Shown: positions 37,597-47,409 of the stretch, one piece after another
How positions within the stretch are numbered: the stretch's first letter is position 1
Layout of the letters: the number at the start of each line of letters is the position of its first letter
Source of the DNA: Thioalkalivibrio nitratireducens DSM 14787
GTDB taxonomy: Bacteria > Pseudomonadota > Gammaproteobacteria > Ectothiorhodospirales > Ectothiorhodospiraceae
Assembly (NCBI RefSeq): GCF_000321415.2
Contig: NC_019902.2
Span: 806,001 to 870,000 of the forward strand
DNA length: 64,000 bases
Reading direction: 5' to 3'
Notes under the pieces: model-generated
What the model saw: only the letters and a program-made list of their open reading frames with translations
Told to the model about the DNA's origin: nothing
Database searches by the model: none
Program-made: the position numbers and the translations under genes

Positions 37597-38441
37597 TCAG
37601 GCTGCTTCCCTCAGCCCATTGGTCTGGAAGTAAACCTCATCCGGGGTCCTGCGGTCGAGTCCCTGATGGGTCCGGCGTTGGTTGTAGAAGTGGAAGTACC
37701 GGTCCAGCCCCTGCCGGGCCTCAGCCGGGTTGGCGTAGGCATGCAGGTATACCTCCTCATACTTGACCGAGCGCCACAGCCGCTCATTGAAGACGTTGTC
37801 CATCCAGCGGCCTTTTCCGTCCATGCTGATGGTTACGCCCGCGTCCCGGAGCATGCCGGTGAAGGCTTCACTGGTGAACTGGCTGCCCTGATCGGTGTTG
37901 AAGATCTCGGGGGTGCCGTGACGCCACAGGGCCTCCTCCAGGGCCTCGAACAGAAGTCCGCGGTCAAGGTGTTCGACAGGCGCCAGGCCAGCACCTTGCG
38001 CGAATGCCAGTCCATGATCGCTACCAGGTACAGGAAGCCCCGGGCCATCGGCAAATAGGTCACGTCGGCGGCCCAGACCTGGTGGGACCGGTCGATGCGA
38101 AGGCCTCGCAGCCGGTACGGGTAGATCCGGTGACTCTGGTCCGGGATCGTGGTTCTGGGGCGGCGGTACAGCGCATGCAGCCCCATGCGCCGCATCAGCC
38201 GGCGTACCCGATCCCGGCCCACGGAATGCCCGTCCCGCTGCAACTGGTCGCACAGGCTGCGCGAGCCCATCCAGGGATGCTCGAGGTGCAGCTCATCGAG
38301 CCGGCGCATCAGCGCGAGGTCCTCCGCCGGTGCCGGCACCGGCCGATAGTAGACGCTCGACCGCGACAGCCCCAGCAGCGCGCACTGGCGCGTGATGCTG
38401 AGCCGGTGTTCCGGCTCGATCATCGCCTTGCGCCCGGCCAC
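37597..38441 (-). pseudogene. IS3 transposase OrfB, frameshifted
   Basis: DDE core is spread over two frames: AADVTYLPMARGFLYLVAIM and ending LSNTLTADF in the first, then LEEALWRHGTPEIFNTDQGS, FNERLWRSVKYEEVYLHAY and a normal C terminus in the second. The frame break is near 37945. Inactive unless rescued. Confidence 0.88.
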
Positions 38442-38722
38442 CGAGCCTTGCCGGACGCCCGCTCCAAAAAATCCACTTCCAGGGTCAACTGCCCGATCTT
38501 CGCGTGGAGCTCCTTGAGGGTCTTTTCGGCTGCGGCATCACCGGCCCCGCGGTCGAAGGCCGCAGCCATGTTCTCCGTCGCCTGCTGGCGCCACTGGGTG
38601 ATCTGGTTGGGGTGCACGTCGAACTGCTCGGCGAGCTCGGTCAGGGTCTTGTCACCACGCAGGGCGGCCAAGGGGACCTTGGCCTTGAACTGCGGGGAAT
38701 GGTTGCATCGGGGTCGTCTCAT
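38420..38722 (-). CDS. IS3 transposase OrfA
   Basis: 100 residues. Helix-turn-helix FKAKVPLAALRGDKTLTELA and EQFDVHPNQITQWRQQ, then a leucine-rich coiled coil. Overlaps OrfB as is usual for IS3, where OrfAB forms by programmed frameshifting. Confidence 0.88.
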   Translation of the reverse strand: MRRPRCNHSPQFKAKVPLAALRGDKTLTELAEQFDVHPNQITQWRQQATENMAAAFDRGAGDAAAEKTLKELHAKIGQLTLEVDFLERASGKARWPGARR

Positions 38723-38888
38723 GGTCTTCTCCAGGCGCGGCTGCGCCAAAGATACCGACGGCCCCATCACTTATCGACCTGTCCAAAAAACCCAGACCGG
38801 CTCTCCTGCCTCTGGTTAGGTGCGCTACAACCGGGGGCCGAACCTGCCGGAGGAGACCGCCCCAACCGATCTTCCTGGGACGCCTCAA

Positions 38889-40094
38889 TCACACCCTCTG
38901 TGGCGAACCACCATCCTTCTCTTGCGAGCGGCCACCACCCGTAAACGCACCGATGCCGAGCGAACCCAACAGCCCAACAAGTTCGGCCTGCCGCCGCGTG
39001 CTGGTCTTGTGCAGCACACGCTTGAGATAGCCGCGAGCTGTCTCGTTGGTGATACCCAGAGCCTGAGCAGCCTCGGCGACGGTGCGTCCGTGGGTGATCT
39101 GCAAGGCTAGGTCCGCCTCGCGGGCCGTGAGCCCGAACAGTTCGTGCAGCATCGCCGAATCAACAGTCACGTCGCGCTGGGCGGGCTGAAGAGTGATGGC
39201 GAGTCGCGGTGCACGAAGATCCGGAAACAGGGTTGCGGGAGAGGGCAGGGGGTGCACCGTGGCTCGGCATGACGGTCTCGTCGCGATGGCACCCGGCGTG
39301 TCTGTTTCTGGGCGGCGCAGCGCGAAATGTGGCTGGATATTCGCGAAAGGATCTTCGGCAGCACGTGCCGCCTGAGCGAGCCAGTTGCGCCAAGAAGCCA
39401 ACTGTTGGCGAACCCTTGGCTGTAGGCAGCCGTCGTTCTCCATGAGTGGAACCTCCCGTGTGTTCAGGCACTTCGCGGCCGCCCGGTTGCGCCAAACGAT
39501 CCGCCCGTCCGGAGCACACAGGAAGACCGGATCCGACTTCGTCTCCAATAGGCCCAGTGCTGTGGTGGCGACCCCATGTTGCTGCAACACGGCGCGGTAC
39601 AGCATCAGGCCGCGACGCATGTGTGGCAGTAGAAGCTTGGCCGCCCGAAGCTGTTCCGGTGACGCCGGACCATCACTCGGGTGCCGCTGAATGCTGCAAT
39701 GGCAGGTTAAGTCGACCTCGTCCAGCAGTTGCAGGCTCAGGTAGTAGCGGAAGCGGTAACCCGCCAACCACTCGAAATACTCGCTTTTCCAAAGGCGCCG
39801 TTCGGTCATGTGCTGCGCGTCGTGGTTGATGTGCATCTCAGGATGTTTGATCGCATACACCACGCGGGGATCACGACGGATAAACTCCGCATCGTATTCA
39901 CGCAGCATTGGCTCGGGGATGTCGAGGACTTCGCAAAAAGCAATCTCCCTCGACGGCTTGTGGATCCCCAGATAGGCGCCCGCCGAGCTGCCGGTCAACT
40001 CCAGCACGGGTCGCAAGACACGCTGCCAGTCGCCGACGACGGAGGCCTGATAGATGTCGTCGATCACCGTGTTGAGAGCGTTCTGGCGCAACAC
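38889..40094 (-). CDS. LuxR-type transcriptional regulator (copy 2)
   Basis: 401 residues from GTG 40094, which has GGAGG 9 bases upstream. N-terminal sensor region with a PAS-like piece (SDPVFLCAPDGRIVWRNRAA), C-terminal LuxR helix-turn-helix: FGLTAREADLALQITHGRTV and AEAAQALGITNETARGYLKR. Paralogue of 33191-34348 in layout. It faces away from element C and the ankyrin-protease gene 500 bases upstream. Either regulator may bind elements A-C. Confidence 0.87.
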   Translation of the reverse strand: MLRQNALNTVIDDIYQASVVGDWQRVLRPVLELTGSSAGAYLGIHKPSREIAFCEVLDIPEPMLREYDAEFIRRDPRVVYAIKHPEMHINHDAQHMTERRLWKSEYFEWLAGYRFRYYLSLQLLDEVDLTCHCSIQRHPSDGPASPEQLRAAKLLLPHMRRGLMLYRAVLQQHGVATTALGLLETKSDPVFLCAPDGRIVWRNRAAAKCLNTREVPLMENDGCLQPRVRQQLASWRNWLAQAARAAEDPFANIQPHFALRRPETDTPGAIATRPSCRATVHPLPSPATLFPDLRAPRLAITLQPAQRDVTVDSAMLHELFGLTAREADLALQITHGRTVAEAAQALGITNETARGYLKRVLHKTSTRRQAELVGLLGSLGIGAFTGGGRSQEKDGGSPQRV

Positions 40095-40397
40095 GAGTCT
40101 TCCTCCCGTCGTGCATGTCACCACCAAAAAAGCCATGCCGATTGCTGGGTAGCGCGACTCGCAGATCGCTGAAGATCCTTTCGGTCGTGTGCCCCGCTGT
40201 TGGCTTAAATATAGCAGAAGTTCCCCACCGGCGATACCGGCGAAGTGGTGTGCAACGCGGCGTCCCGCATCGGACGCGCATGCCTATGCCTTTCGAAGGG
40301 ACAGCGAAAAGGATTTCGCCCGTGTGCCCACTGGTCCGAAGGACGCCCTGGGCCTGGGCGCCAGTGCGACGAGCGTCCTCGCCCTCTGGATCCCGAT

Positions 40398-40442
40398 ACC
40401 CCCATTTGGGGGTTTCGCCCTTTTTGGCTCTCGTTCTACATA
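40398..40442 (+). promoter_or_regulatory. Palindrome plus TACATA box (element C)
   Basis: ACCCCCATTTGGGGGT (40398-40413) and TACATA (40437-40442). The start-to-start distance is 39 bases, identical to element A, and the intervening sequence is similar. It precedes the ankyrin-protease gene (start 40593). Confidence 0.6.
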
Positions 40443-40592
40443 AAGGCTTGGAGCCACGTAAACGGATTACCGCGAATCTTGGACGAGGATGGGTTACGGC
40501 GGCCCCGCGTACGATGAGAAGTGTTCCTAGTGAAAAGGTCGGGAATTGGTGCTATGGAAGATGCATTCATCTTTTGTGGCGGGAGGGGGGCG

Positions 40593-43500
40593 ATGCAGAA
40601 CACGACAGGTGTAGAGGGAAACAAGAACGACCGTCCTGAGCCAATGCGGGTGCGATCTCGCTGCAACCATCTAACGCCGCCTAGGCCTGTGCTGTTACAC
40701 AGATTGGCTACGGTCGTTCTGGCGTTTTTGGTGGGGTCATACTCTTTCGGATGCGCGCAGCTAATGGTGGCCTCCGGCTTTTCTGAAGATACCCTTCGGT
40801 TATCCCTAGCAAGTGGGTTGGATCCGAACTCTAACACGTCGTCGGGCAATTCTCTTCTCAACGTAGGGATTGAACGGCAAAGCGTAGCGGTAGTCCGACT
40901 GCTCTTGGACAAAGGGGCCGACCCTAACCTCCGAGATCAAAGTGGTGCGCTCCCGCTGTACAATGCGAGCGCCACACTAAATCCCGACATATTAGAGGTC
41001 TTGTTCGAACACGGCGCTCGACTCGATGCGTTCGAGGAAGAAGAATTCCACACATTCTTATGCAGGGTCTTTGGGGAGCCAAACGAAGTTCGCTGGGATA
41101 TCAGTGACTTTCAAGACATGTATCTGCCGCTCGACCTAGAATGCAGTGGACTACCCCTGATCTTGGCGGCAGTCGTCAGCAACAATGATCCGCAGGTCTT
41201 AATTCAGTCTGGATTCGACGTAAACCGCTCGGCTGCCAATGGCAGGACTCCCCTAGAGGTTTCTGTAGTTAACCACCTAGATGCGGAGGATACCCTTTTA
41301 GTTCTGGGGGCAGATCCAAGAAAGGTATCAAGCACTGGCGTCCCGATTGCTAAACTCGCGTTGAACGAAGGGACTTCGGAGTCTGTTAGAGCCCTGCGAG
41401 CGAGTATTGCTGGTCAAGGGATTAATTCAAAAGACTACGTTGAAGCATTTTGTCATCGCCTCGTGACGGGCGTTCCCAACGGTGAACTTCTTTCCGAGTT
41501 CGCCAAAGCCGCCAAAAATCTCCCTCGGAACTGCCCAGGTACGACGAACACGATTCTGGAGGTCGCAGCTAAGGCGCGCTCAGCAGAGGCATTGAACATC
41601 GTCCAGCAATATCGGCCGAACGATAAACTGGAACGTTGGGACGCGATTGAATGGCTGGCGGAAAGCGAAGACCCGACCGCACACGCACTGCTGGGTCGCA
41701 CCTTGACTCCTCGTGCGCAACGGTTGATGCTCTGCGAGGCATCCAGTCTTTCTTCTAGAGCCGTTGCTTGGTTGGCACTGCGGACCGGTTCTAGGCCGCC
41801 ACTATCATGCGAGGATGGACGATCGGTGCTGTCACTTCTGGTTCATGACGAAGAGAGCGTGGCCGATGTTCTGCGACGCGGCGCCAACCCCAATGGCTCG
41901 GCACGTGATCCGGTATCTCCATTGGAAAACGCTGTAGCGAATTCCAACGGGGCAGTCGTAGTCCTTCTCTTAGACAACGGTGCGAAAGGCCCTGTCTCCC
42001 GCAAGACGTTGGAAAGCGCCACCCGAATGGATTCTTCGGTTCAACGCAGGCTATGGAGCATTTCACCCGAAGCCGAGCAGCTTGCCGTTCTCTGCAAACG
42101 GGTAGGCGAGCCATTCTCAGAGAGCCACCAAGCCATGTACGCCAATCCGTCTATCTTCTCTCGGCCATGCGCCGATGGGAAGACCCCCTTGGAATTGGCG
42201 ATTCATAACTCTCATCCTTTGGACCGACTGGCAGCCCGGGAACCACAGCAATGGCCCACCGATATGTTTCAGCGCAACGAGGAATTGGGCCAGCGCTTGA
42301 TTCTCACGGCAGCTCGAAAGGGAAACTTGGATTTGGTCGCCGAATTAGCGGCAATGGGGGCTCGCCTAACGAGGCTAAACTATGACGAGTTTGCGACCGC
42401 GTTTCCGAAGAAGTTGACAGACGACCAGTATTCAATGCTACGGAAAGCAGGGTTGAGTGAATCTATCCCATACATACATAAGGTGTCGTCGGAATGTAAC
42501 GAACGCGATGAAAAATCCCTTACGCTTCTCTGGAATGACTTCCAGCGTGATACCGATGTTCGCGACCTAGTTAATGCGAAGCTTGCGGCCTATGATCACT
42601 GCGTTCAATCGTTATACACTAGGGCGGTTGCGAGCCCACATTACCCCTATTCGCGCAGCACGTCGCGCCCCTATTTGTCCAAGGAATCCCTTCTGCCTGC
42701 GAAGTATCTTACTGTGCGCGCGATGACGAAGCTGGCTCCTGCGTCGGTTTTGGATCAAGATATTTCGGGTGCTGTGTCTCTCATTCAACAGGCGAGCAAG
42801 TCGATTGAGGAAAGTGTGGCGCAGTACCAGAAAGCCGACCGAGCGTGGATTAGTGAGCAGATTGCGAAGGCGGAAGAGGAACGCAGGAGAGCGGAGAGAT
42901 CTGCGTTAATCGGAACTGTACTGATGGGAGCCGTGGCGGCATACGGGGTGCGGGAAGTCAATCGATTTGACCCCGTGCAGGGGCGGCAGTTATTCACCCA
43001 ATGGTCGTCAGAAATCTTAACTTCGCATATTAGTCGAATTGATGATGTGCAGAAAGAGCATTCGTCCCAAGTTGCGAGGCTGAACTCGCTTACTCAAGGG
43101 AAGAAGGGTGTGGACGGAAGATTTGACGACGACGGCGTCAGGATTATCGTGCCGCGCATCGGATCATGGCATCCTTTTGGTTCGTTGGAGTCGCAAAATT
43201 CCTTGCAGCATTTTAGTCATTTATTTCGAATTACTTCTCAGTATAAGGATGGTACAGAAGGGTTTTGCACGGCCGCTGCAATTCGCGACGGACGGATTCT
43301 CACCGCACAACACTGTCTTCATGACCGAGAGAAAGGTTGGGCTCAGTCGATTCGGCTGTCGTGGGAATACCTCGGTATCGAGGGAATTGTTTCGCCCGAC
43401 GGAAGGTCTTATACGGCTGTCTATGGGCGTGAATCGGAAATCATAACAGGATCCTTTGAGGTTGAGACCGCTCAGAACATGTGGACAGCGGATTGGGGAA

Positions 43501-43925
43501 ATGACTGGGCGATCTTGACGTATAAAGGTAGCGATATCCCGTGGAGAATCAAATACGGGCTGACCTTCGCTTCGGAAGGCGCCCTTCGGGATCTGGGACG
43601 TGCAGACGGTAGTGTGAGGGTAGTGCGGGCTGGCTATGCCGCCCATGTGAATGAAGGCAGTTTTATTACAATGGATTGGGGATGCCGTGGGACCGTCACC
43701 GGATCAATTGTGTACACAAGGTGTCGGGGTTGGAAGGGTGATTCGGGATCTCCGGTGGTAATTGCTAGTGGTCCAGAGAAAGGCAACATCGCCGGTGTCC
43801 ATGCGTTCGGTAGGGGCGAGGCCGGGGCAAGATTTACCAACGAGGGCGGCGGACCGTCGGCAAGACACATTCAGCGAGAACTTGACTCCGGGAAGACTCG
43901 TAAATTTAGCATAGCCTCGCGGTAG
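40593..43925 (+). CDS. Ankyrin-repeat lipoprotein with C-terminal trypsin-like protease
   Basis: About 1,110 residues. I start at ATG 40593 because GGGAGG lies just before it; ATGs at 40554 and 40644 are possible. A hydrophobic stretch ends in a lipobox (VGSYSFGC), so an outer-membrane or surface lipoprotein is likely. The first 600 residues hold ankyrin-like repeats (VVRLLLDKGADPNLRDQSGA, VLFEHGARLDAF). A coiled segment (about 780-830) precedes the S1 protease domain with the triad His in ILTAQHC, Asp in NDWAIL and Ser in GDSGSPV. Lower GC than the surroundings. I know of no standard family with this fusion. Confidence 0.85.
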   Translation: MQNTTGVEGNKNDRPEPMRVRSRCNHLTPPRPVLLHRLATVVLAFLVGSYSFGCAQLMVASGFSEDTLRLSLASGLDPNSNTSSGNSLLNVGIERQSVAVVRLLLDKGADPNLRDQSGALPLYNASATLNPDILEVLFEHGARLDAFEEEEFHTFLCRVFGEPNEVRWDISDFQDMYLPLDLECSGLPLILAAVVSNNDPQVLIQSGFDVNRSAANGRTPLEVSVVNHLDAEDTLLVLGADPRKVSSTGVPIAKLALNEGTSESVRALRASIAGQGINSKDYVEAFCHRLVTGVPNGELLSEFAKAAKNLPRNCPGTTNTILEVAAKARSAEALNIVQQYRPNDKLERWDAIEWLAESEDPTAHALLGRTLTPRAQRLMLCEASSLSSRAVAWLALRTGSRPPLSCEDGRSVLSLLVHDEESVADVLRRGANPNGSARDPVSPLENAVANSNGAVVVLLLDNGAKGPVSRKTLESATRMDSSVQRRLWSISPEAEQLAVLCKRVGEPFSESHQAMYANPSIFSRPCADGKTPLELAIHNSHPLDRLAAREPQQWPTDMFQRNEELGQRLILTAARKGNLDLVAELAAMGARLTRLNYDEFATAFPKKLTDDQYSMLRKAGLSESIPYIHKVSSECNERDEKSLTLLWNDFQRDTDVRDLVNAKLAAYDHCVQSLYTRAVASPHYPYSRSTSRPYLSKESLLPAKYLTVRAMTKLAPASVLDQDISGAVSLIQQASKSIEESVAQYQKADRAWISEQIAKAEEERRRAERSALIGTVLMGAVAAYGVREVNRFDPVQGRQLFTQWSSEILTSHISRIDDVQKEHSSQVARLNSLTQGKKGVDGRFDDDGVRIIVPRIGSWHPFGSLESQNSLQHFSHLFRITSQYKDGTEGFCTAAAIRDGRILTAQHCLHDREKGWAQSIRLSWEYLGIEGIVSPDGRSYTAVYGRESEIITGSFEVETAQNMWTADWGNDWAILTYKGSDIPWRIKYGLTFASEGALRDLGRADGSVRVVRAGYAAHVNEGSFITMDWGCRGTVTGSIVYTRCRGWKGDSGSPVVIASGPEKGNIAGVHAFGRGEAGARFTNEGGGPSARHIQRELDSGKTRKFSIASR

Positions 43926-44217
43926 GGGCGATTTACGCAATAGGGCGTGATCCAGGAACGTTGGCTTGGGGAGTAAGATTGTGTGTCTGTTGACCGGGTC
44001 GCGAAGGGGCCGGATCAGGGCGAAAGAGCGGGGCGTCCGGGGTAGTATGTGGGCGTATACTGGCGGCGGACAGGGATGGCGGAACGGTTGTGTCTTTTGT
44101 GAAGTTCGGCGTTCTGGCGCCTTAGGGGGTACAGGATTCCGGTTCCGCGGCGCGTAGTGGAAGCATCGCACGTTGCAGGAGGATTAAGGGTGCATGATTG
44201 TTTTAGATCGGGAGCAG

Positions 44218-45137
44218 GTGTGGATGTCCTGTCGGATCGCACGCTACTGAGTGTGGGGAAAGTGATTTGGTGCTGAGGCATTGAGCGCCACGAGGCGCTT
44301 TCTGACCGTGCGACGGTGCGAGACCGTCGCGACTCGGCTGTCGCAACAGCCGAGGACAAGCTGAGGGCAGCCCGAACTGGGGAACGCCAGTAAGGGTGGC
44401 AAGCAGCCCTGACAAAGCCGGGACGCGGCAGCATCGTCAGATGCCGTGGGTCCGGCGAGCAAACGAGGAAGGTGTAACGAAAGTGAACCCGTGGCGTAAA
44501 ACCTCTCAAGAGAGAACCAACAGCTCCAACCTGACGGATATGGGCTGGGTTGCAGCGCGCAGCCACGACTGTGTCGTGGTGAACTCCCTCGTCGGTCAAG
44601 ATGTCGCCGGCCGGGAGGCTGCCGTGAAAGCCTGCGGCGTAGCGGCAGCGAAGCTGCGGGGGTATAGCGGGGCACCTCACCTTGTGAACGGCGGAAAGTG
44701 AACGTGGGAACCCTACAGGCAGTCCAGACCGTCGTCCGCGACGAAGGGGAAGCGCGTTGCCCGCTGACGCTGTCTGTAGGGGGCGGAGGGGCCGTAGTAG
44801 TCCGAGCGCGGGAAAGCCGCGTACATGGCGAAGGGCTCCAGTGTGTTCGCAGCGATTTGACATCGCAAGGAGACCGCTGGTGAATACCGGCGCACCAGAC
44901 CTTGAGTGGGAAACCGCACGGGAACGGGTACTTGCGATGCAGACCAAGCTGCACCGATGGGCAACGGCCGACCCTGGCCGCTGCGTACCGCGGGGCCAGG
45001 ATACTTACACCCTGGGCGCTGTCGGCATGAACACATGGAGAGCCGGATGCGGTGAGAGTCGCAGGTCCGGTTCGGAAGGCGGGCCGCGGAAACCCAGCCG
45101 GCGAAAGCCGGCCAGGGCGTTGCGGCCCGAGCCTTAC
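44218..45137 (+). ncRNA. Group II intron with deleted maturase domain
   Basis: 5' end GTGTGGATGTCC fits GUGYG. Domain III-type block CCGTAGTAGTCCGAG and GTACATGGCGAAGGG at 44790-44835. Domain V is an exactly 34-base hairpin at 45040-45073 with AGCC/GGTT base and GAGA loop. A GC-rich stem (45079-45133) fits domain VI. The ends are estimates. Between domains III and V only the first 40 codons of the reverse transcriptase remain. Confidence 0.82.
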
Positions 45138-45146
45138 ACCCGGTGA
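44880..45146 (+). pseudogene. Intron-encoded reverse transcriptase/maturase, N-terminal stump
   Basis: GTG start with AAGGAG upstream. NTGAPDLEWETARERVLAMQ and TKLHRWATADPGR match the first 40 residues of intron maturases, then the frame runs into the ribozyme's 3' domains. The reverse transcriptase, maturase and endonuclease domains are all missing. Confidence 0.8.
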
Positions 45147-45602
45147 ATCGCGAACGGAGGGTACGGGGTGTTCTGAATGACCTCAATTATATTGGAACCG
45201 GTCGTTCGCGCCGAAACGGTCTGGTGACGGGTTAGGGCCGACTACTGCCACTACCGGCCATGGAGATCCCAAGCCGACCAGAAGCGGGCGGTCACTGGGG
45301 ACGGGCGAGGCACTACCGTCGGGACACGCTGGACCGTCCGGCTTCGCTCGACGTCCAGCGCCTTCCGTACGCCGGCATTCCGGGGATCTGCCGCTCTCTC
45401 GAGTTCGAGTGTCCGATCCGGGAACTCGAAGGGTCGTTGCGGCGTATTCTGCGCGCAACTGCATCGGATCCGTTGGCGGCTGGACACGGGGCGGGGGAGC
45501 TGGGCTCCCTGTCTGGTGGGTCCGCGGTTGGCAACTGCAGGCAGGGGTGACAGGGCCAACCACCCGTGATGTCATTCCCGATTCGCGGGGGTAATGTTCA
45601 CT
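45138..45602. other. Stretch without a recognisable gene
   Basis: No family-like frame on either strand. Contains the inverted pair CGCTGGAC / GTCCAGCG at about 45329-45361. 43926-44217, left of the intron, is likewise empty. Confidence 0.4.
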
Positions 45603-46190
45603 AGATCTTCGGAACGAGTCCATCGGCCAACGCCGTGCGGTACGCCCGAAGGGCCGGGATCAGGCTCACTGCGAAGGCCGCGGCCAGGAACCAGCGACAG
45701 CAGCAGAGTTTCGTGGGTGCCCGGTGGGGCGATCGCTAGGTGAATGCCGTAGTGCGCCTGCACGATCGGCTGCGCCACGTACAGCGAGAGGTACAGCAGC
45801 GCCATCCCCATGGCGATCCCGGCGACCGCCAGGAATAGGGTTTCGCATGCGAGCAGCAGGGAGATCTGGCGCGGGCGGGCCCCCACGGAGCGCAGGATCG
45901 CCATTTCCCGCCGCCGCTCGTTCAGGCCGGCGAGCATCACCGCCAGCATGCCGATCAGGCCCACGATGACCACGAATGTGGAGACCAGCAGCAGCGCATG
46001 CTCGGCAACACCCATCAGGGACCAGAGTTCGTGCAGTGCGACGCCAGGCAGGATGGGCAGCAGCGGTTCCGCCCGGAAGTTGTTGACGTAGCTCTGCACC
46101 TGGAAGGTGGCTGCACGGGAATCGAGCCTGACCAGCACGGCGGTGATCGAATCCGGGGTCAGGCCCATAGGCAGGAATGTACATAGTAGT
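45603..46190 (-). pseudogene. ABC transporter permease (FtsX/MacB fold), C-terminal remnant
   Basis: The minus-strand frame has LTPDSITAVLVRLDSRAATF, LPGVALHELWSLMGVAEHAL, NERRREMAILRSVGARPRQI and membrane helices of the FtsX domain; after a frameshift near 45690 it ends RAYRTALADGLVPKI. The N-terminal half is missing. Usually such permeases pair with a LolD-like ATPase, which is not found here. Confidence 0.78.
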
Positions 46191-46408
46191 GTGCATTGCA
46201 GCGCTTCGGGCAGCTGCACATTGACGTCCAGAGTCCGTTGATGTTCTTGCCATGGGCTTCATGGATGAGATCGCCACTCAGGAAGAAGCAATCTCGGCAG
46301 GGCCCGCTTCGAGGAGACGCCACGCAACGGTTCGAGCGTCTGCGAACCCCGGCTTGTGCGGCACGGTCATGGGTAGTAACGTAGTGACATTAAAACCGGG
46401 GGTTGCGG

Positions 46409-46663
46409 ATGATCGTCACGACATTCTCCAGCCGCGAGTTCAATCAGCGCGCGAGCGAGGCCAAGCGGGCTGCCAGCCAGGGTCCAGTGTTCATCACCGA
46501 CCGCGGCCGTCCCGCGCATGTCCTGCTGACCATTGAAGAATACCGGCGTTTGACGGCCGGACAGCGCAAGATTGCCGACCTGCTGGCCATGCCGGGTGCC
46601 GATGAGGTGGATCTGGAACTACGCGAGGCGCGCGATGTGGCACGAGCCGCCGATCTGTCCTGA
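46409..46663 (+). CDS. Phd/YefM-type antitoxin
   Basis: 84 residues. MIVTTFSSREFNQRASEAKR, PVFITDRGRPAHVLLTIEEY: the Phd fold's DNA-binding domain; the acidic tail (ADEVDLELREARD) should bind the toxin. Overlaps the PIN gene by one base. Confidence 0.9.
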   Translation: MIVTTFSSREFNQRASEAKRAASQGPVFITDRGRPAHVLLTIEEYRRLTAGQRKIADLLAMPGADEVDLELREARDVARAADLS

Positions 46664-47091
46664 TGTTCCTCCTCGACACCAACGTTGTCTCGGAGCTGCG
46701 CAAGGTTCGTGCGGGAAAGGCCGATTCCTGCGTCGCTGCATGGGCCGACAACGTGGACGCTGCCGACCTGTATCTGTCCGCGATCACGATTCAGGAGATC
46801 GAGGTTGGCATCCTGCTTGCCGAACGTCGGGACGCGGCGCAAGGTGCTGTGCTGCGCGCCTGGTTCAGCGGACACGTACTGCCAGCATTCGACGGCCGGG
46901 TTCTCCCGGTCGATATCACGGTGGCTTTGCGCAGCGCCGGCCTTCATGTGCCGGACCCACACCCGATACGCGATGGCCTGATCGCTGCGACCGCGCTCGT
47001 GCACGGCATGCAGGTGGTGACCCGCAACACGGCTGACTTCGAGCCGATGGGTGTCCGCATGCTGAACCCATGGCACTGGCGAGGGCCTTGA
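46663..47091 (+). CDS. PIN-domain ribonuclease toxin (VapC/FitB type)
   Basis: 142 residues. Acidic PIN residues in FLLDTNVVSELRK, SAITIQEIEVGI, IRDGLIAATALVHG and TRNTADFEPMGV. Likely a tRNA- or rRNA-cleaving toxin held in check by the Phd-type partner. Confidence 0.92.
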   Translation: MFLLDTNVVSELRKVRAGKADSCVAAWADNVDAADLYLSAITIQEIEVGILLAERRDAAQGAVLRAWFSGHVLPAFDGRVLPVDITVALRSAGLHVPDPHPIRDGLIAATALVHGMQVVTRNTADFEPMGVRMLNPWHWRGP

Positions 47092-47294
47092 GAACGGCTC
47101 CAACGTGCCGCGTCCGACTTCGGATCGAGGTTCCGATGCGGAAGCAGCAGGGGTGCTCATGTTGGACGGGCACTTCTCGGTGAACGCGGCGAACGGCTCG
47201 ACGGGGACCGGAACCCCCGGTGGGCAACACGATCGGCTCAAGCCTCCGTCGCTTTGCAGAACAGTAGGGGATGCCGCGAAACAGTTCCAGCATT

Positions 47295-47400
47295 CGCGTG
47301 CAGGGTTCTTACCATCCGCATTGCCGTTGCCCTGTGCCGCGCCAGCCTCGATGTACCCGACCGACGTCCGGTACGCGATGGCCTGGTTGCTGCCACCCGT
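47295..47400 (+). pseudogene. Decayed fragment of a second PIN toxin
   Basis: LTIRIAVALCRASLDVPDRR followed by PVRDGLVAATRRAE lines up with DITVALRSAGLHVPDPHPIR... of the intact gene. Only about 35 codons are left. Confidence 0.6.
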
Positions 47401-47409
47401 CGTGCGGAA

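Larger units (their letters stand above)
37549..38785 (-). mobile_element. IS3-family insertion sequence
   Basis: 1237 bases between TGGACA (37549) and TGTCCA (38785), with a second inverted block GATAAGTGA/TCACTTATC inside. Carries orfA and orfB on the minus strand. Exact ends and any target duplication are uncertain. Confidence 0.7.

Noticed and set aside
44015-44947. Protein-coding frames across the intron on the minus strand
   Set aside because: They coincide with conserved ribozyme domains and show no protein family features.
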